Positions 8,435 to 16,840 of a DNA stretch of 64,000 nucleotides are shown one piece after another; the stretch's first letter is position 1, and every line of letters begins with the position of its first letter. The position numbers and the translations under genes were made by a program. The stretch comes from an uncultured Tropicimonas sp. (lineage in GTDB: Bacteria; Pseudomonadota; Alphaproteobacteria; Rhodobacterales; Rhodobacteraceae). The notes under the pieces were generated by a model. The model saw nothing but the letters and a program-made list of their open reading frames with translations, was not told where the DNA came from and made no database searches. The DNA lies in contig CANMIP010000031.1 of assembly GCA_947497945.1 (NCBI GenBank), positions 1-64,000 of the forward strand, written 5' to 3'.

Positions 8435-8962
8435 TCATTTCTGCGCACCCGGCTGGTTCGCGTCCCCGCCAATTGCACGGACCACCGCCATTGTGGCCAG
8501 GCAAGGCAAGGAAAGCGCTTCGCGCACAAGGTCGACCCGGGCCTCGGTATAGTAATGCTCTTCGTGCAGGATGTTCATCGTGGCAACGAGAGAGCCGCCA
8601 AGGACAATCGGCAGGTTCACGACCGAGCCGCATCCCAGCCCGCCGATCACGACATGATCCGGAAACACCTCCGCGATCTCGGCCAGCGTGTTGGCGACGA
8701 AGCATTCGCCTTGACCATGGACAATCTCGAACCAGGAATTGTGCTGGACCGGCTTGGTGCCGGAGGTGGGATAGCTGACCGGGTCACTTGAATAGTTGCG
8801 ACGGGCGACCCCGGCCGCCATGTCGACACTCATGATCGTGAACAGCTTTGCGCCAACGGTCGCCTGCGTCAGCATGCACAGCGCGTCGAAGGCGGCCTCG
8901 GATGTCGTTGCACCGGCCAGGGCTGCGCGAAAGGTCTCAAGGTGGCGGGAAGTGTCGGTCAT
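8435..8962 (-). CDS. GAF domain-containing protein
   Basis: A 175-residue single-domain soluble protein. TVGAKLFTIMSVD near the start, and GSVVNLPIVLGGSLVATMNI with ALSLPCLATMAVV near the end, fit a free-standing GAF domain, which binds small ligands. No output domain is attached. Its start overlaps the stop of the ABC ATPase gene by four bases (ATGA), making it the last gene of the importer operon. It may act as an intracellular sensor of, or binding protein for, the imported compound. That role is inferred from position only. Confidence 0.75.
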   Translation of the reverse strand: MTDTSRHLETFRAALAGATTSEAAFDALCMLTQATVGAKLFTIMSVDMAAGVARRNYSSDPVSYPTSGTKPVQHNSWFEIVHGQGECFVANTLAEIAEVFPDHVVIGGLGCGSVVNLPIVLGGSLVATMNILHEEHYYTEARVDLVREALSLPCLATMAVVRAIGGDANQPGAQK

Positions 8963-9717
8963 TGTCCGTCCTTTGATGCGATCTCGTCGCCCCCGCTGGC
9001 AGCGTAGAGATGCTGGGCATAGGGGTCGGAGAAATCGCCGGTTCGAAGCGCCGATGAGGGCGCGGTCTCCACGACCCGGCCGGCATTCATCACCGCCATG
9101 CGGTCACACATGAAGGCCACGACCGGCAGGTTGTGCGTTACCATCAGATAGGTCAGCCCCTGGTCGCGGCGCAGCCGCTTCAACAGGTTCAGGATCTCTG
9201 CCTGCACCGACACATCGAGCGCGCTGGTCGGCTCGTCCAGCAACATGATCCGGGGCTTGAGCATCAAGGCGCGCGCGATTGCCACGCGCTGGCGTTGGCC
9301 GCCGGACAGCTGATGCGGGAATCGAAACCGGAACTCCTGCCCGAGGCCGACCATGTCGAGCGCCTCGGACACCCGGCCCGAGCGCTCGGAGAGGCCATGC
9401 ACGATGAGCGGCTCGCTCAGGACCGAATCCACCGTCTTGCGCGGGTGGAGCGATCCATACGGGTCCTGAAACACCATTTGGCAGGTGCGGGCGAAGGCGC
9501 GATCCGGCCCATGGCCGCGTGGCGCACCAAGCACGCTGATCTCGCCGGTCCATTCCGGCGCAAGGCCGGCAATGGCGCGCAGCACCGTCGACTTTCCGGA
9601 CCCGCTCTCGCCGACAAGCGCGAAGCTCTCGCCATCGCCGATCTCCAGCGACACGTCATGCACGGCGGGGATGCCGCCATAGGAAATTGTCAGCGACTTC
9701 AGGGAGATCGCAGTCAT
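8959..9717 (-). CDS. Peptide-type ABC transporter ATP-binding protein (DppF/OppF-like)
   Basis: A 252-residue cytoplasmic ATPase. Walker A GESGSGKST is at residues 36-44, the signature LSGGQRQRVAIARAL near 145, and Walker B with D-loop LLDEPTSALDVS near 167. The VFQDPYGSLHPRKTV segment is typical of the peptide/nickel (Dpp/Opp) subfamily. It overlaps both neighbours by four bases, so it is translated from one message with the other ATPase and the permeases. With them it would power uptake of a peptide or similar oligomeric solute. Confidence 0.9.
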   Translation of the reverse strand: MTAISLKSLTISYGGIPAVHDVSLEIGDGESFALVGESGSGKSTVLRAIAGLAPEWTGEISVLGAPRGHGPDRAFARTCQMVFQDPYGSLHPRKTVDSVLSEPLIVHGLSERSGRVSEALDMVGLGQEFRFRFPHQLSGGQRQRVAIARALMLKPRIMLLDEPTSALDVSVQAEILNLLKRLRRDQGLTYLMVTHNLPVVAFMCDRMAVMNAGRVVETAPSSALRTGDFSDPYAQHLYAASGGDEIASKDGQ

Positions 9718-10547
9718 GTTCCGCTCCAGGCGCTGCGATCCAGAACCGGCAGCACGTCCCGGGTCTCGTCGATCCGCGGGATCGCGGCCAGAAGCCCGCG
9801 CGTATAGGGATGCGTGGCGGCGTGCAGATCCGCCGCGTCACAGCTTTCGACCACCTCGCCGGAGTTCATCACCAGGATCCGGTCGCAGTAACGGGCGACG
9901 AGGTTCAGGTCATGGCTGATCAGGAGCAGACCCATGCCGTTATTGACGATCAGCTCGTCGATCAGGTCCAGAACCTGCGCCTGGACCGACACATCGAGGG
10001 CGCTGGTCGGCTCGTCCGCAATCAGCAGATCGGGCCGGGGGATCAGCATCATGGCGATCATCACCCGTTGCCCCATCCCGCCGGAAACCTCGTGCGGATA
10101 CATGCGCGCCACCCGGTCCGGATCGTTGATCCGCACGGCTTCGAGCATTTCGCGCACCCGGTTGGCCAGCGCGCGCCGCGGCACGGATTCGTGGGCGCGC
10201 ACGGCTTCGGCAATCTGCGCGCCAACCGTCATCACCGGGTTGAGCGAAAACTTGGGGTCCTGCATGATCATCGACATGCGCGCCCCGCGCAGCGGCCGCA
10301 TCGCGCGCTCGCTACGGCTCAAAAGGTCCGTGCCGTCGAACATCATCCGCTCGGCCGTCACCTCGCCGGGCGACCGGATCAGCCGCAGGATCGCACGCCC
10401 GGTCATCGACTTTCCCGAGCCACTTTCGCCAACGATACCAAGCCGTTCCCGCCCGAGGGTGAAGCTCACACCCTTCACAACCTCGATGCGGCCCTGGGTC
10501 GTGGGGAAGCTGACGCGCAGGTTCTCGATCTCGAGCAACGGGGTCAT
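9714..10547 (-). CDS. Peptide-type ABC transporter ATP-binding protein (DppD/OppD-like)
   Basis: A 277-residue ATPase. Walker A GESGSGKS is at residues 40-47, the signature is the variant VSGGMGQRVMIAM, and Walker B reads LLIADEPTSALDVS. The segment MIMQDPKFSLNPVMTVG is typical of the DppD side of the pair. It lacks much of the extended C-terminal region seen in DppD/OppD proteins of about 320 residues, so it is on the short side. Four-base overlaps join it to the permease gene upstream and the second ATPase downstream. Confidence 0.9.
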   Translation of the reverse strand: MTPLLEIENLRVSFPTTQGRIEVVKGVSFTLGRERLGIVGESGSGKSMTGRAILRLIRSPGEVTAERMMFDGTDLLSRSERAMRPLRGARMSMIMQDPKFSLNPVMTVGAQIAEAVRAHESVPRRALANRVREMLEAVRINDPDRVARMYPHEVSGGMGQRVMIAMMLIPRPDLLIADEPTSALDVSVQAQVLDLIDELIVNNGMGLLLISHDLNLVARYCDRILVMNSGEVVESCDAADLHAATHPYTRGLLAAIPRIDETRDVLPVLDRSAWSGT

Positions 10548-11449
10548 GACTTGCCCGCCTGTTTGGGGTCCAGCACGTCGCGCAGCCCATCACCGAGGAA
10601 ACAGAAGCCGAGGGAAACCAGAATGATCGCGAAACCGGGCATCGTGGCCACCCACCACTGATCGAGGATGAACACGCGCCCGCGCGAGATCATGGCGCCC
10701 CATTCCGGCAGCGGCGGTTGCGCGCCAAGGCCGAGGAAGCCGAGCCCCGCCGCGGTCAGGATGATCCCGGCCATGTCGAGCGTGACCCGGACGATCATCG
10801 AGGACATGCAGAGGGGGACGACATGCAGCCCGATGATCCGCGCATCCGAGGCGCCAACCAGCTTGACCGCCGAGATGAACTCGGAGCTGCGGAAGGTGAT
10901 TGTCTCGGCGCGCGCGATGCGGGCATAGGCCGGCCAGGCGGTGATCGCGATGGCGATGATGGCGTTTTCGATGCCCGGCCCGAGCGCGGCGACGAAGGCC
11001 AGCGCGAGGATGAGCTTGGGCATCGACAGGAAGATATCCGTGAAGCCCATCAGCAGCTTGTCGACCCAGCCGCCGAAATACCCGGCAACCGCGCCAATGA
11101 TCAGCCCGAGGGGCGCGGCGATAATCGCCACCAGCGCGACGATCATCAGGGTGATCCGCGCGCCGTAGACCACGCGGGAAAAGATGTCCCGGCCCAGCTC
11201 GTCCGTGCCCATCCAGTTGGCGGAGGATGGCGGCAGGAGCCTGCGGTCGAGCATCTGGCCAACCGGGCTTTCGGGAGCGATCCAGGGCGCGAACACCGCG
11301 GTTGCGATCAGCAGCAGGATGATCAGCGCGCCAAGAACCGCCAGCGGGTTGCGCAGAAGCGCCAGCCCCATGCGATAGAACCGGCCGGCATTGGCCTGCA
11401 TGCGGGAATTGGGGGACTCGTCGAGGAGCCAGTCGCGGGCGCTCATCAT
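10544..11449 (-). CDS. Peptide-type ABC transporter permease (DppC-like)
   Basis: A 301-residue inner-membrane permease. It has an N-terminal helix (LLRNPLAVLGALIILLLIA), the DppC signature WMGTDELGRDIFSRVVYG, several further membrane segments, and a C-terminal RDVLDPK tail. The start at 11449 gives an ATGA overlap with the preceding permease stop; a longer frame upstream is only the shadow of that gene. It forms the channel with the DppB-like partner. Confidence 0.9.
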   Translation of the reverse strand: MMSARDWLLDESPNSRMQANAGRFYRMGLALLRNPLAVLGALIILLLIATAVFAPWIAPESPVGQMLDRRLLPPSSANWMGTDELGRDIFSRVVYGARITLMIVALVAIIAAPLGLIIGAVAGYFGGWVDKLLMGFTDIFLSMPKLILALAFVAALGPGIENAIIAIAITAWPAYARIARAETITFRSSEFISAVKLVGASDARIIGLHVVPLCMSSMIVRVTLDMAGIILTAAGLGFLGLGAQPPLPEWGAMISRGRVFILDQWWVATMPGFAIILVSLGFCFLGDGLRDVLDPKQAGKS

Positions 11450-12489
11450 GTGCTCCTCGGGTCGAGGACGCGGTAGAGCACGTCGGATGTCTTGTTGATG
11501 CCGATGAACACAGCGCCGATGATCAGCGTGGCGCCGAGCACCGCGTTCATATCCGCGTTCAGCAGCGCAACGGTGAGATAATTGCCGATCCCCGGCCAGC
11601 TGAAGACGGTTTCGATCATCACCGACCCTTCCAGCAGCCCGGCATAGGACAGCCCGATGACCGTGATCAGCGGCACCCGGATCGGCGCGAAGGCATGGAC
11701 CCAGATCACCCGCCATTCCGAGACGCCCTTGACCCGCGCGGTGGTGATATATTCCTGCCCCAACTGGTCGAGCATGAAGGACCGCGTCATCCGCGCGATA
11801 TAGGCGAGGCTGAAGAAGCCGAGGATCGCCGCCGGCAGCACGAGATGGCTGAGCGCGTTGCGGAACACCTCCCAGTCGCCGGCAAGGATGCTGTCGACCA
11901 GCAGCAGCCCGGTGACCGGATCGACGACGCCGTCATAGAAGATGTCCACCCGTCCCGGCCCCGAGACCCAGCCGAGGCTGGCATAGAACAGCGCCAGCCC
12001 GACAAGCCCGAGCCAGAATGCCGGGACCGAATAGCCGAGCAGCGCCAGCACGCGAATGCCCTGGTCCAGCCAGCTGCCCTGGTGCGCCGCGGCCGTGACC
12101 CCCATGGGAACACCAAGCCCGACACCGATGATGATGCCGATCGTGGCCATTTCGAGGGTCGCGGGGAACACCCGGGCGAGATCCTCGGCCACGAGGCGGT
12201 TGGTCGAGACCGAGCGCCCGAGATCGCCCTGGACCACGTCGCCGACATAGGAGACGAACTGAAGGATCAACGGTCGGTCCAGCCCCATGGCGATCTTCAT
12301 CGCATCATATTGTTCCTGAGTCGCCCGATCGCCCACGACCGCGAGCACCGGGTCGATCGGAACCACCCTGCCAATAAAAAACGTGATCGCCAGAAGTCCC
12401 AGGAAAGTCAGCGCAATCGTCAGGACGAAGCCCGTCAAGACCCTGAAAAATCGTAATATTCCGTCTCTGCTTCGGAAATCTATCGGCAC
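11446..12489 (-). CDS. Peptide-type ABC transporter permease (DppB-like)
   Basis: A permease of about 347 residues with an N-terminal membrane helix (VLTIALTFLGLLAITFFIG), the DppB-type periplasmic segment around MGLDRPLILQFV, and a VEGSVMIETVFSWPGIGNYL-like C-terminal motif. The GTG at 12489 is preferred. The longest frame starts at 12741, inside the divergent regulator gene, and no ATG lies between. The ribosome binding site is weak, so the exact start is uncertain. It is the first gene of the five-gene operon running to the GAF protein. Confidence 0.8.
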   Translation of the reverse strand: MPIDFRSRDGILRFFRVLTGFVLTIALTFLGLLAITFFIGRVVPIDPVLAVVGDRATQEQYDAMKIAMGLDRPLILQFVSYVGDVVQGDLGRSVSTNRLVAEDLARVFPATLEMATIGIIIGVGLGVPMGVTAAAHQGSWLDQGIRVLALLGYSVPAFWLGLVGLALFYASLGWVSGPGRVDIFYDGVVDPVTGLLLVDSILAGDWEVFRNALSHLVLPAAILGFFSLAYIARMTRSFMLDQLGQEYITTARVKGVSEWRVIWVHAFAPIRVPLITVIGLSYAGLLEGSVMIETVFSWPGIGNYLTVALLNADMNAVLGATLIIGAVFIGINKTSDVLYRVLDPRST

Positions 12490-12530
12490 GTTGGCGGGGC
12501 CTGTTCGGTTGGAGAGGTTGCACCACGGGT

Positions 12531-12581
12531 AAATTTTTTTCTTGGGTAAAGCAAAAGTTTTTGCCTTAATCAAAAAAATTT
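12531..12581. promoter_or_regulatory. AT-rich inverted repeat, likely operator between regulator and importer operons
   Basis: Nested inverted repeats lie in the divergent promoter region. The outer arms AAATTTTTTT (12531-12540) and AAAAAAATTT (12572-12581) flank a central GCAAAA-GT-TTTTGC (12551-12564). The position, between the DppB-like gene and the XRE-cupin gene, is where an XRE-cupin regulator would act on both operons. The AT-richness also supplies promoter-like sequence. Binding is inferred. Confidence 0.5.
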
Positions 12582-12614
12582 TTCTGACTGCGCCCTGCGA
12601 GGAGACCAACAACC

Positions 12615-13241
12615 ATGGCACGTGCTGGGCAGAAACCGGACCCGCAACTCGGTCCGTTGATCCGAAACCGACGCAAGAAACTCGGCCTGACCTTGCAGGC
12701 GGCGGGAGATCTTGCCGGCGTTTCCGTTGGATACCTGTCACAGGTCGAGCGGGACAACGCGACGCCCTCGCTGGGAACCCTGGCCCAGATCGCGCAGGCG
12801 CTCGATGTTGGGCTGGAATATTTCGTGGCGACCCCGAAACCGGCGGACAGCCTGACCCGCGCCGAGCGGCGCCCGCAATTCGCGATTACCGAGAACGGGA
12901 TCGCCTACGAGTCGCTTGCCGCGGAGTTTCCGGGCGTCGAGCTGTCCTCCTACATCCTGCATACCCCGCCGGGCTTTGTCTCCGAACTGTCCCAGCACGA
13001 CGGCGAAGAGATCATCTATATCCTCGAAGGCGAGATCGAACAGATGCTGGGCGGCGAGGTCTTCACCATGCGCCAGGGCGACAGCCTGCATTACAGCGGC
13101 GCCACCCCGCATTCCTGGAAAAACCTGACCGACAGCCCGGCCCGCATCCTGTGGGTTGGAACGCTGGCGGTCTTGCAGAGCGCCGGCCAACGGCGCCTCC
13201 CGACACTCATGCCTGTTCCGCAAGACACCAAACAACTCTGA
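12615..13241 (+). CDS. XRE-family transcriptional regulator with C-terminal cupin sensor domain
   Basis: A 208-residue DNA-binding protein. The HTH_3 domain at about residues 11-70 (LGLTLQAAGDLAGVSVGYLS, then NATPSLGTLAQIAQAL) is followed by a cupin at about 115-190 (HDGEEIIYILEGEIEQ, then GDSLHYSGATPHSW). The cupin presumably senses a small ligand. GAGGAG precedes the start. It is co-oriented with, and 20 bp from, the solute-binding protein gene and divergent from the importer operon. It is therefore the likely local regulator. Confidence 0.9.
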   Translation: MARAGQKPDPQLGPLIRNRRKKLGLTLQAAGDLAGVSVGYLSQVERDNATPSLGTLAQIAQALDVGLEYFVATPKPADSLTRAERRPQFAITENGIAYESLAAEFPGVELSSYILHTPPGFVSELSQHDGEEIIYILEGEIEQMLGGEVFTMRQGDSLHYSGATPHSWKNLTDSPARILWVGTLAVLQSAGQRRLPTLMPVPQDTKQL

Positions 13242-13261
13242 GATACCTGAAGGAGACATTC

Positions 13262-14851
13262 ATGTCCTTGTTGCGATCGACCCTGCTGGCCACCGCCCTG
13301 GTGCTGCCACTCACCGCCCCGGCTGTCTGGGCCGAGACACCGGACGGCATCCTGGTGGTTGCGCAGAATATCGACGACATTGTCGCGATCGACCCTGCGC
13401 AAGCCTATGAGTTCACCTCCGGCGAACTGGTCACCAATATCTACGACCGGCTGGTCCAGTATGACGCCGAAGATCCCACGGTGATGGCGGCCGGCCTTGC
13501 GACCGACTGGGCCATCGATGCCGATGCCAAGACCATCACCTTCACCCTGCGGGACGGCGCGAGCTTCCACTCCGGGAACCCGGTCACCACGGCGGATGTC
13601 GTCGGCTCGCTGGCGCGCGTCATCAAGCTGAACCTGACCCCGGCCTTCATCCTCGCGCAGCTCGGCTGGACCCCGGAAAATGTCGAACAGATGGTCACCG
13701 CGGACGACACGACCGTGACGATCAAATATGACGGCGATTTCTCGCCCGCCTTCGTGATGAACGTCCTGGCGTCGAGGCCGGCCTCCATCGTCGACATGAA
13801 GACGGTGATGGAGAACGAAGTCGATGGCGACATGGGCAATGCCTGGCTGAACGAGAATTCCGCCGGAACAGGCCCCTTCTCGCTGCAATCCTACCGCCCG
13901 GCGGAGCTGGTGCGGCTGAAGGCGAACCCGGATTATTTCAAGGGCGCGCCCAAGGTCAAAAGCGTCATCGTGCAGCATGTTGCCGAGGCCGCGACGCAGC
14001 AATTGCTGCTGGAATCCGGCGATGTCGACATGGCGAAGAACCTGACGCCGGACCAGATTGCCGGGATGAGCGGCGACGCCCTCAAGGTCGAGACCTTCCC
14101 GCAGGCCGCGGTGCATTTCCTGTCCTTCAACCAGAAGACCGAGAGCCTGACCCCGCCCGCCGTCTGGGAAGCCTCGCGCTACCTCGTCGACTATGAAGGC
14201 ATGACCAGCACCATCATCGCAGGACAGATGGAAGTGCATCAGGCGTTCTGGCCCAAGGGCTTCCCGGGCTCCTATGACGAAACCCCGTTCAGCTACGATC
14301 CCGAAAAGGCCAAGGGCATCCTGGCCGAGGCCGGCATCGAGACGCCGATCACCGTCACGCTGGACGTGATCAACGCGGCCCCGTTCACCGATATGGCGCA
14401 GTCGCTGCAGGCGAGCTTTGCAGATGCCGGGATCAATTTCGAGATCCTGCCGGGCACCGGCGCGCAGGTGATCACCAAGTATCGCGACCGGACCCATCAG
14501 GCGATGCTGCTTTATTGGGGCCCGGACTTCATGGACCCGCATTCCAACGCCAAGGCCTTTGCCTATAACTCCGACAACTCGGACGGAAACTATGCGGCGA
14601 CCACGACCTGGCGGAATGCCTGGGCGGTGCCGGATGAGCTTAACACGCTGACCAAATCCGCGCTGACCGAAGCCGACCCGGACAAGCGGATCGCGATGTA
14701 CCAGGACCTGCAACAGAAGGTGCAGGAAAACTCGCCGATCGTGATCATGTTCCAGGCTTCCTACCAGGTTGCCATGGATAGCGGCGTGACCGGATACGTG
14801 AACGGCGCGACCTCGGATTTCGTGTTCTATCGCCTGGTCGAAAAGAACTGA
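13262..14851 (+). CDS. Peptide-type ABC transporter substrate-binding protein (SBP_bac_5)
   Basis: A 529-residue periplasmic binding protein. A Sec signal peptide ends at AVWA near residue 23. The mature part has the family-5 layout: ELVTNIYDRLVQYDAEDPT, then ATDWAIDADAKTITFTLRDG, then FHSGNPVTTADVV, and LVDYEGMTS later. AAGGAGA lies before the ATG. The binding protein shares an operon with the regulator, while permeases and ATPases are divergent, an arrangement that allows separate expression. The ligand is unknown; dipeptides, opines or similar solutes are possible. A strong terminator follows at once. Confidence 0.9.
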   Translation: MSLLRSTLLATALVLPLTAPAVWAETPDGILVVAQNIDDIVAIDPAQAYEFTSGELVTNIYDRLVQYDAEDPTVMAAGLATDWAIDADAKTITFTLRDGASFHSGNPVTTADVVGSLARVIKLNLTPAFILAQLGWTPENVEQMVTADDTTVTIKYDGDFSPAFVMNVLASRPASIVDMKTVMENEVDGDMGNAWLNENSAGTGPFSLQSYRPAELVRLKANPDYFKGAPKVKSVIVQHVAEAATQQLLLESGDVDMAKNLTPDQIAGMSGDALKVETFPQAAVHFLSFNQKTESLTPPAVWEASRYLVDYEGMTSTIIAGQMEVHQAFWPKGFPGSYDETPFSYDPEKAKGILAEAGIETPITVTLDVINAAPFTDMAQSLQASFADAGINFEILPGTGAQVITKYRDRTHQAMLLYWGPDFMDPHSNAKAFAYNSDNSDGNYAATTTWRNAWAVPDELNTLTKSALTEADPDKRIAMYQDLQQKVQENSPIVIMFQASYQVAMDSGVTGYVNGATSDFVFYRLVEKN

Positions 14852-14866
14852 TCTCATAGAGATCTC

Positions 14867-14898
14867 GGGCTGCCGGAGCAATTCGGCAGCCCTTTTTG
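14867..14898 (+). terminator. Rho-independent terminator after the binding-protein gene
   Basis: A perfect 9-bp stem GGGCTGCCG/CGGCAGCCC (14867-14875 and 14884-14892) with an 8-base loop is followed by TTTTT. It starts 15 bases after the stop codon of the family-5 binding protein. Confidence 0.9.
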
Positions 14899-15000
14899 TT
14901 CTCAGTCACTGGCTGAATGCACACGGCAAAGCTCCTGTGCTCAGGGTCGAAGCCCCCTGCCCCTGCAATCCGATCCACGCTCACCCGGTTTCGACCGGGA

Positions 15001-15675
15001 TCACCGGTCGCCGAGAACGTCCCGGATTGCTTTGGTCCAGAGATCATAGGCAAAAGGCGTCAGATGAACGCCGTCATAGCTGACGTCCCGGGCTTGCTGT
15101 CCCGCGAGCGCCTTGTCGAGATCGAGAAGGCGCGCCGAGCTGTCAAGAGGCGTAATCGCCTGCGTGATGGACGCATTCAGGGCCAGCACATCAGCTTGCC
15201 CCAGGCCGTATGTAGCCGGCACATTCGAGACCAGCAGAGCCGCATCGGGCCATCTCTCCGCCAGGTGTTCAACCACCCCCCGCAGCGCCTCGTCAAACGG
15301 GCCGGACGCAACTGCAGACTTGCGTTCGGTCGCCCGGAAGGCCTCGACCGAACCGAAAGCGATGATGACGGCCGTCGGCGCCACATCCGGCAACAGGGCG
15401 AGACTCCCCTGCCCGTCTCGCGCGGTCAGCCCCTGACGGGCGCAGTTGACCGGGAAATACCCCGGAACGGACCAACCATGATCGAAGAGCAGGCTGTTGC
15501 CGAAGAGCAGCAGCACTGGATCGTTACTTCTCTCCGCCGCGATGGCGGGGGCGCTTGGACGGCACGCGAGCTGGACCGGCGTAGCCGTCGGCTGATTGGC
15601 CGGCAGGAGCCGGATCGCGGAAAAAAGGAGCGCGGCGGCAATACCGGCCCAGGCAAACCAACGCCAGTTTTTCAT
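15001..15675 (-). CDS. SGNH/GDSL-type hydrolase-like exported protein
   Basis: A 224-residue protein with an N-terminal signal or membrane anchor (WFAWAGIAAALLFSAIRLL). Motifs are the nucleophile block LLFGNSLLFDHGW (a GxSL variant of GDSL), IIAFGSVEAF and VSNVPATY in the middle, and DGVHLTPFAYDLW near the end carrying the Asp-x-x-His pair. The start overlaps the stop of the AlgJ/X-like gene. It is likely periplasmic and the last gene of a polysaccharide O-acetylation module, as an acetyltransferase or esterase. The exact activity is not predictable. Confidence 0.75.
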   Translation of the reverse strand: MKNWRWFAWAGIAAALLFSAIRLLPANQPTATPVQLACRPSAPAIAAERSNDPVLLLFGNSLLFDHGWSVPGYFPVNCARQGLTARDGQGSLALLPDVAPTAVIIAFGSVEAFRATERKSAVASGPFDEALRGVVEHLAERWPDAALLVSNVPATYGLGQADVLALNASITQAITPLDSSARLLDLDKALAGQQARDVSYDGVHLTPFAYDLWTKAIRDVLGDR

Positions 15676-16838
15676 GATGCGTCCTTGAGAATTCGGCTCG
15701 GATCCATTCTGTGCAATTGCCGCTCCACCAGGACCTTCAGGACGATATCGGGATCGATCCTGTCCACCAGGTCCATATCCATTGCGTTGGTCCAGACGAA
15801 ATGAACCTCTCCGAAGGTGTTGGCCAGCACCGGTACGGTCGCCACTCCGAAGGAGTCCATGAGTACAAGGAGCCTTTCGGAACGCGCATTTTCATTCCGG
15901 CAGACGATCCTGGTCCAGGGGAAAATATTGAGCGTGTTCACCGTGAAGACGGTTCCGTCCGCGGACAGGCATTGGAAATCCGGGGGCTCAGGAAAAACCG
16001 GGACCTCCTCGGAGAGCCGGTTCTGCCAGCCGAGCATCCGCGCCAGGTCACCAGCCCGGCCCGCGGATCTCACGGTCATCTCCGGGACGGGGATCTCGAT
16101 CCCGAGCGGCGCAAACACGGCCTGCATTGCCAGCGCCGCGCCATGCCGGTTCCAGTGCGTGTCCGTCTTGTGGTAAAGGGGCGTTCCGGGAAGCTCGCCG
16201 CGCTTTGCGGCAAGGACCATGCGCAGATCCGGGGTCTCGTAGGGAAGGTGTTCCCGGGCCATTTCCATGACCGCGCCGGTACGCGTCTCGCCACGGCGCT
16301 CCGCCAGCCATCGCGGCAGAAACTCGCCATAGACACTGTTCTTGTTGGGACCCAATGCGAACAGGAACGGGATATCGCGGGCGCTGGATTCGGCGGCCAT
16401 CCGATCAAAGAATGACGCCCAGACGCCAAGATAGCCCTCCGGGATCGCCGGGTAGCCCTGCACGAAGTCTCGCAATCCATCGGACATGTAGAACAGGAAA
16501 CCGTCTTTCCCCAAGGCGACCGCATCGTTCGGGCTATGTCCGAAAAGCCCGATCTTCACCGCGCTGTCGATGTCGCGGAAGGTTTCATTGAGCCAGATCC
16601 CGTTGCGGGCATGCTGTTTCAGGTAGGCTTTCGAGGCCGCAACAAAGGCCGGCAGGTCGGAGGCGCCTGTCATCAGCGAGGGCATTGGCGCCACCGTCTC
16701 CTCGGGCGCCAGGCCCGGATCGTCGAAGAGATCGACCATGCTCGCCAGCCCGATGGCCAGCAGGCTGAGCAGGCCAAGAACCGCCGCCGGAAAGACAAAC
16801 GGAAGGGGTTGCTCGTCTCTGGGGAGATCTGTGGGCAT
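15672..16838 (-). CDS. AlgJ/AlgX-like polysaccharide O-acetyltransferase (SGNH fold)
   Basis: A 388-residue membrane-anchored periplasmic protein: one N-terminal helix (VFPAAVLGLLSLLAIGLAS), then an SGNH-like domain. The AlgJ/AlgX hallmark HKTDTHWNRHGAALAMQ lies near residue 230, and LVLMDSFG near 330 contains the candidate catalytic serine block. The start at 16838 (MPTDLPRDE) was chosen because the longer frame upstream is only the shadow of the MBOAT gene. Such proteins take acetyl from an MBOAT partner. Here that partner gene is broken, so the module may be inactive. Confidence 0.8.
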   Translation of the reverse strand: MPTDLPRDEQPLPFVFPAAVLGLLSLLAIGLASMVDLFDDPGLAPEETVAPMPSLMTGASDLPAFVAASKAYLKQHARNGIWLNETFRDIDSAVKIGLFGHSPNDAVALGKDGFLFYMSDGLRDFVQGYPAIPEGYLGVWASFFDRMAAESSARDIPFLFALGPNKNSVYGEFLPRWLAERRGETRTGAVMEMAREHLPYETPDLRMVLAAKRGELPGTPLYHKTDTHWNRHGAALAMQAVFAPLGIEIPVPEMTVRSAGRAGDLARMLGWQNRLSEEVPVFPEPPDFQCLSADGTVFTVNTLNIFPWTRIVCRNENARSERLLVLMDSFGVATVPVLANTFGEVHFVWTNAMDMDLVDRIDPDIVLKVLVERQLHRMDPSRILKDAS

Positions 16839-16840
16839 CT

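Noticed and set aside
11446-12741. Long version of the DppB-like permease starting at 12741
   Set aside because: Its first 80 residues lie in the promoter and inside the divergent XRE-cupin gene and do not look like permease sequence.
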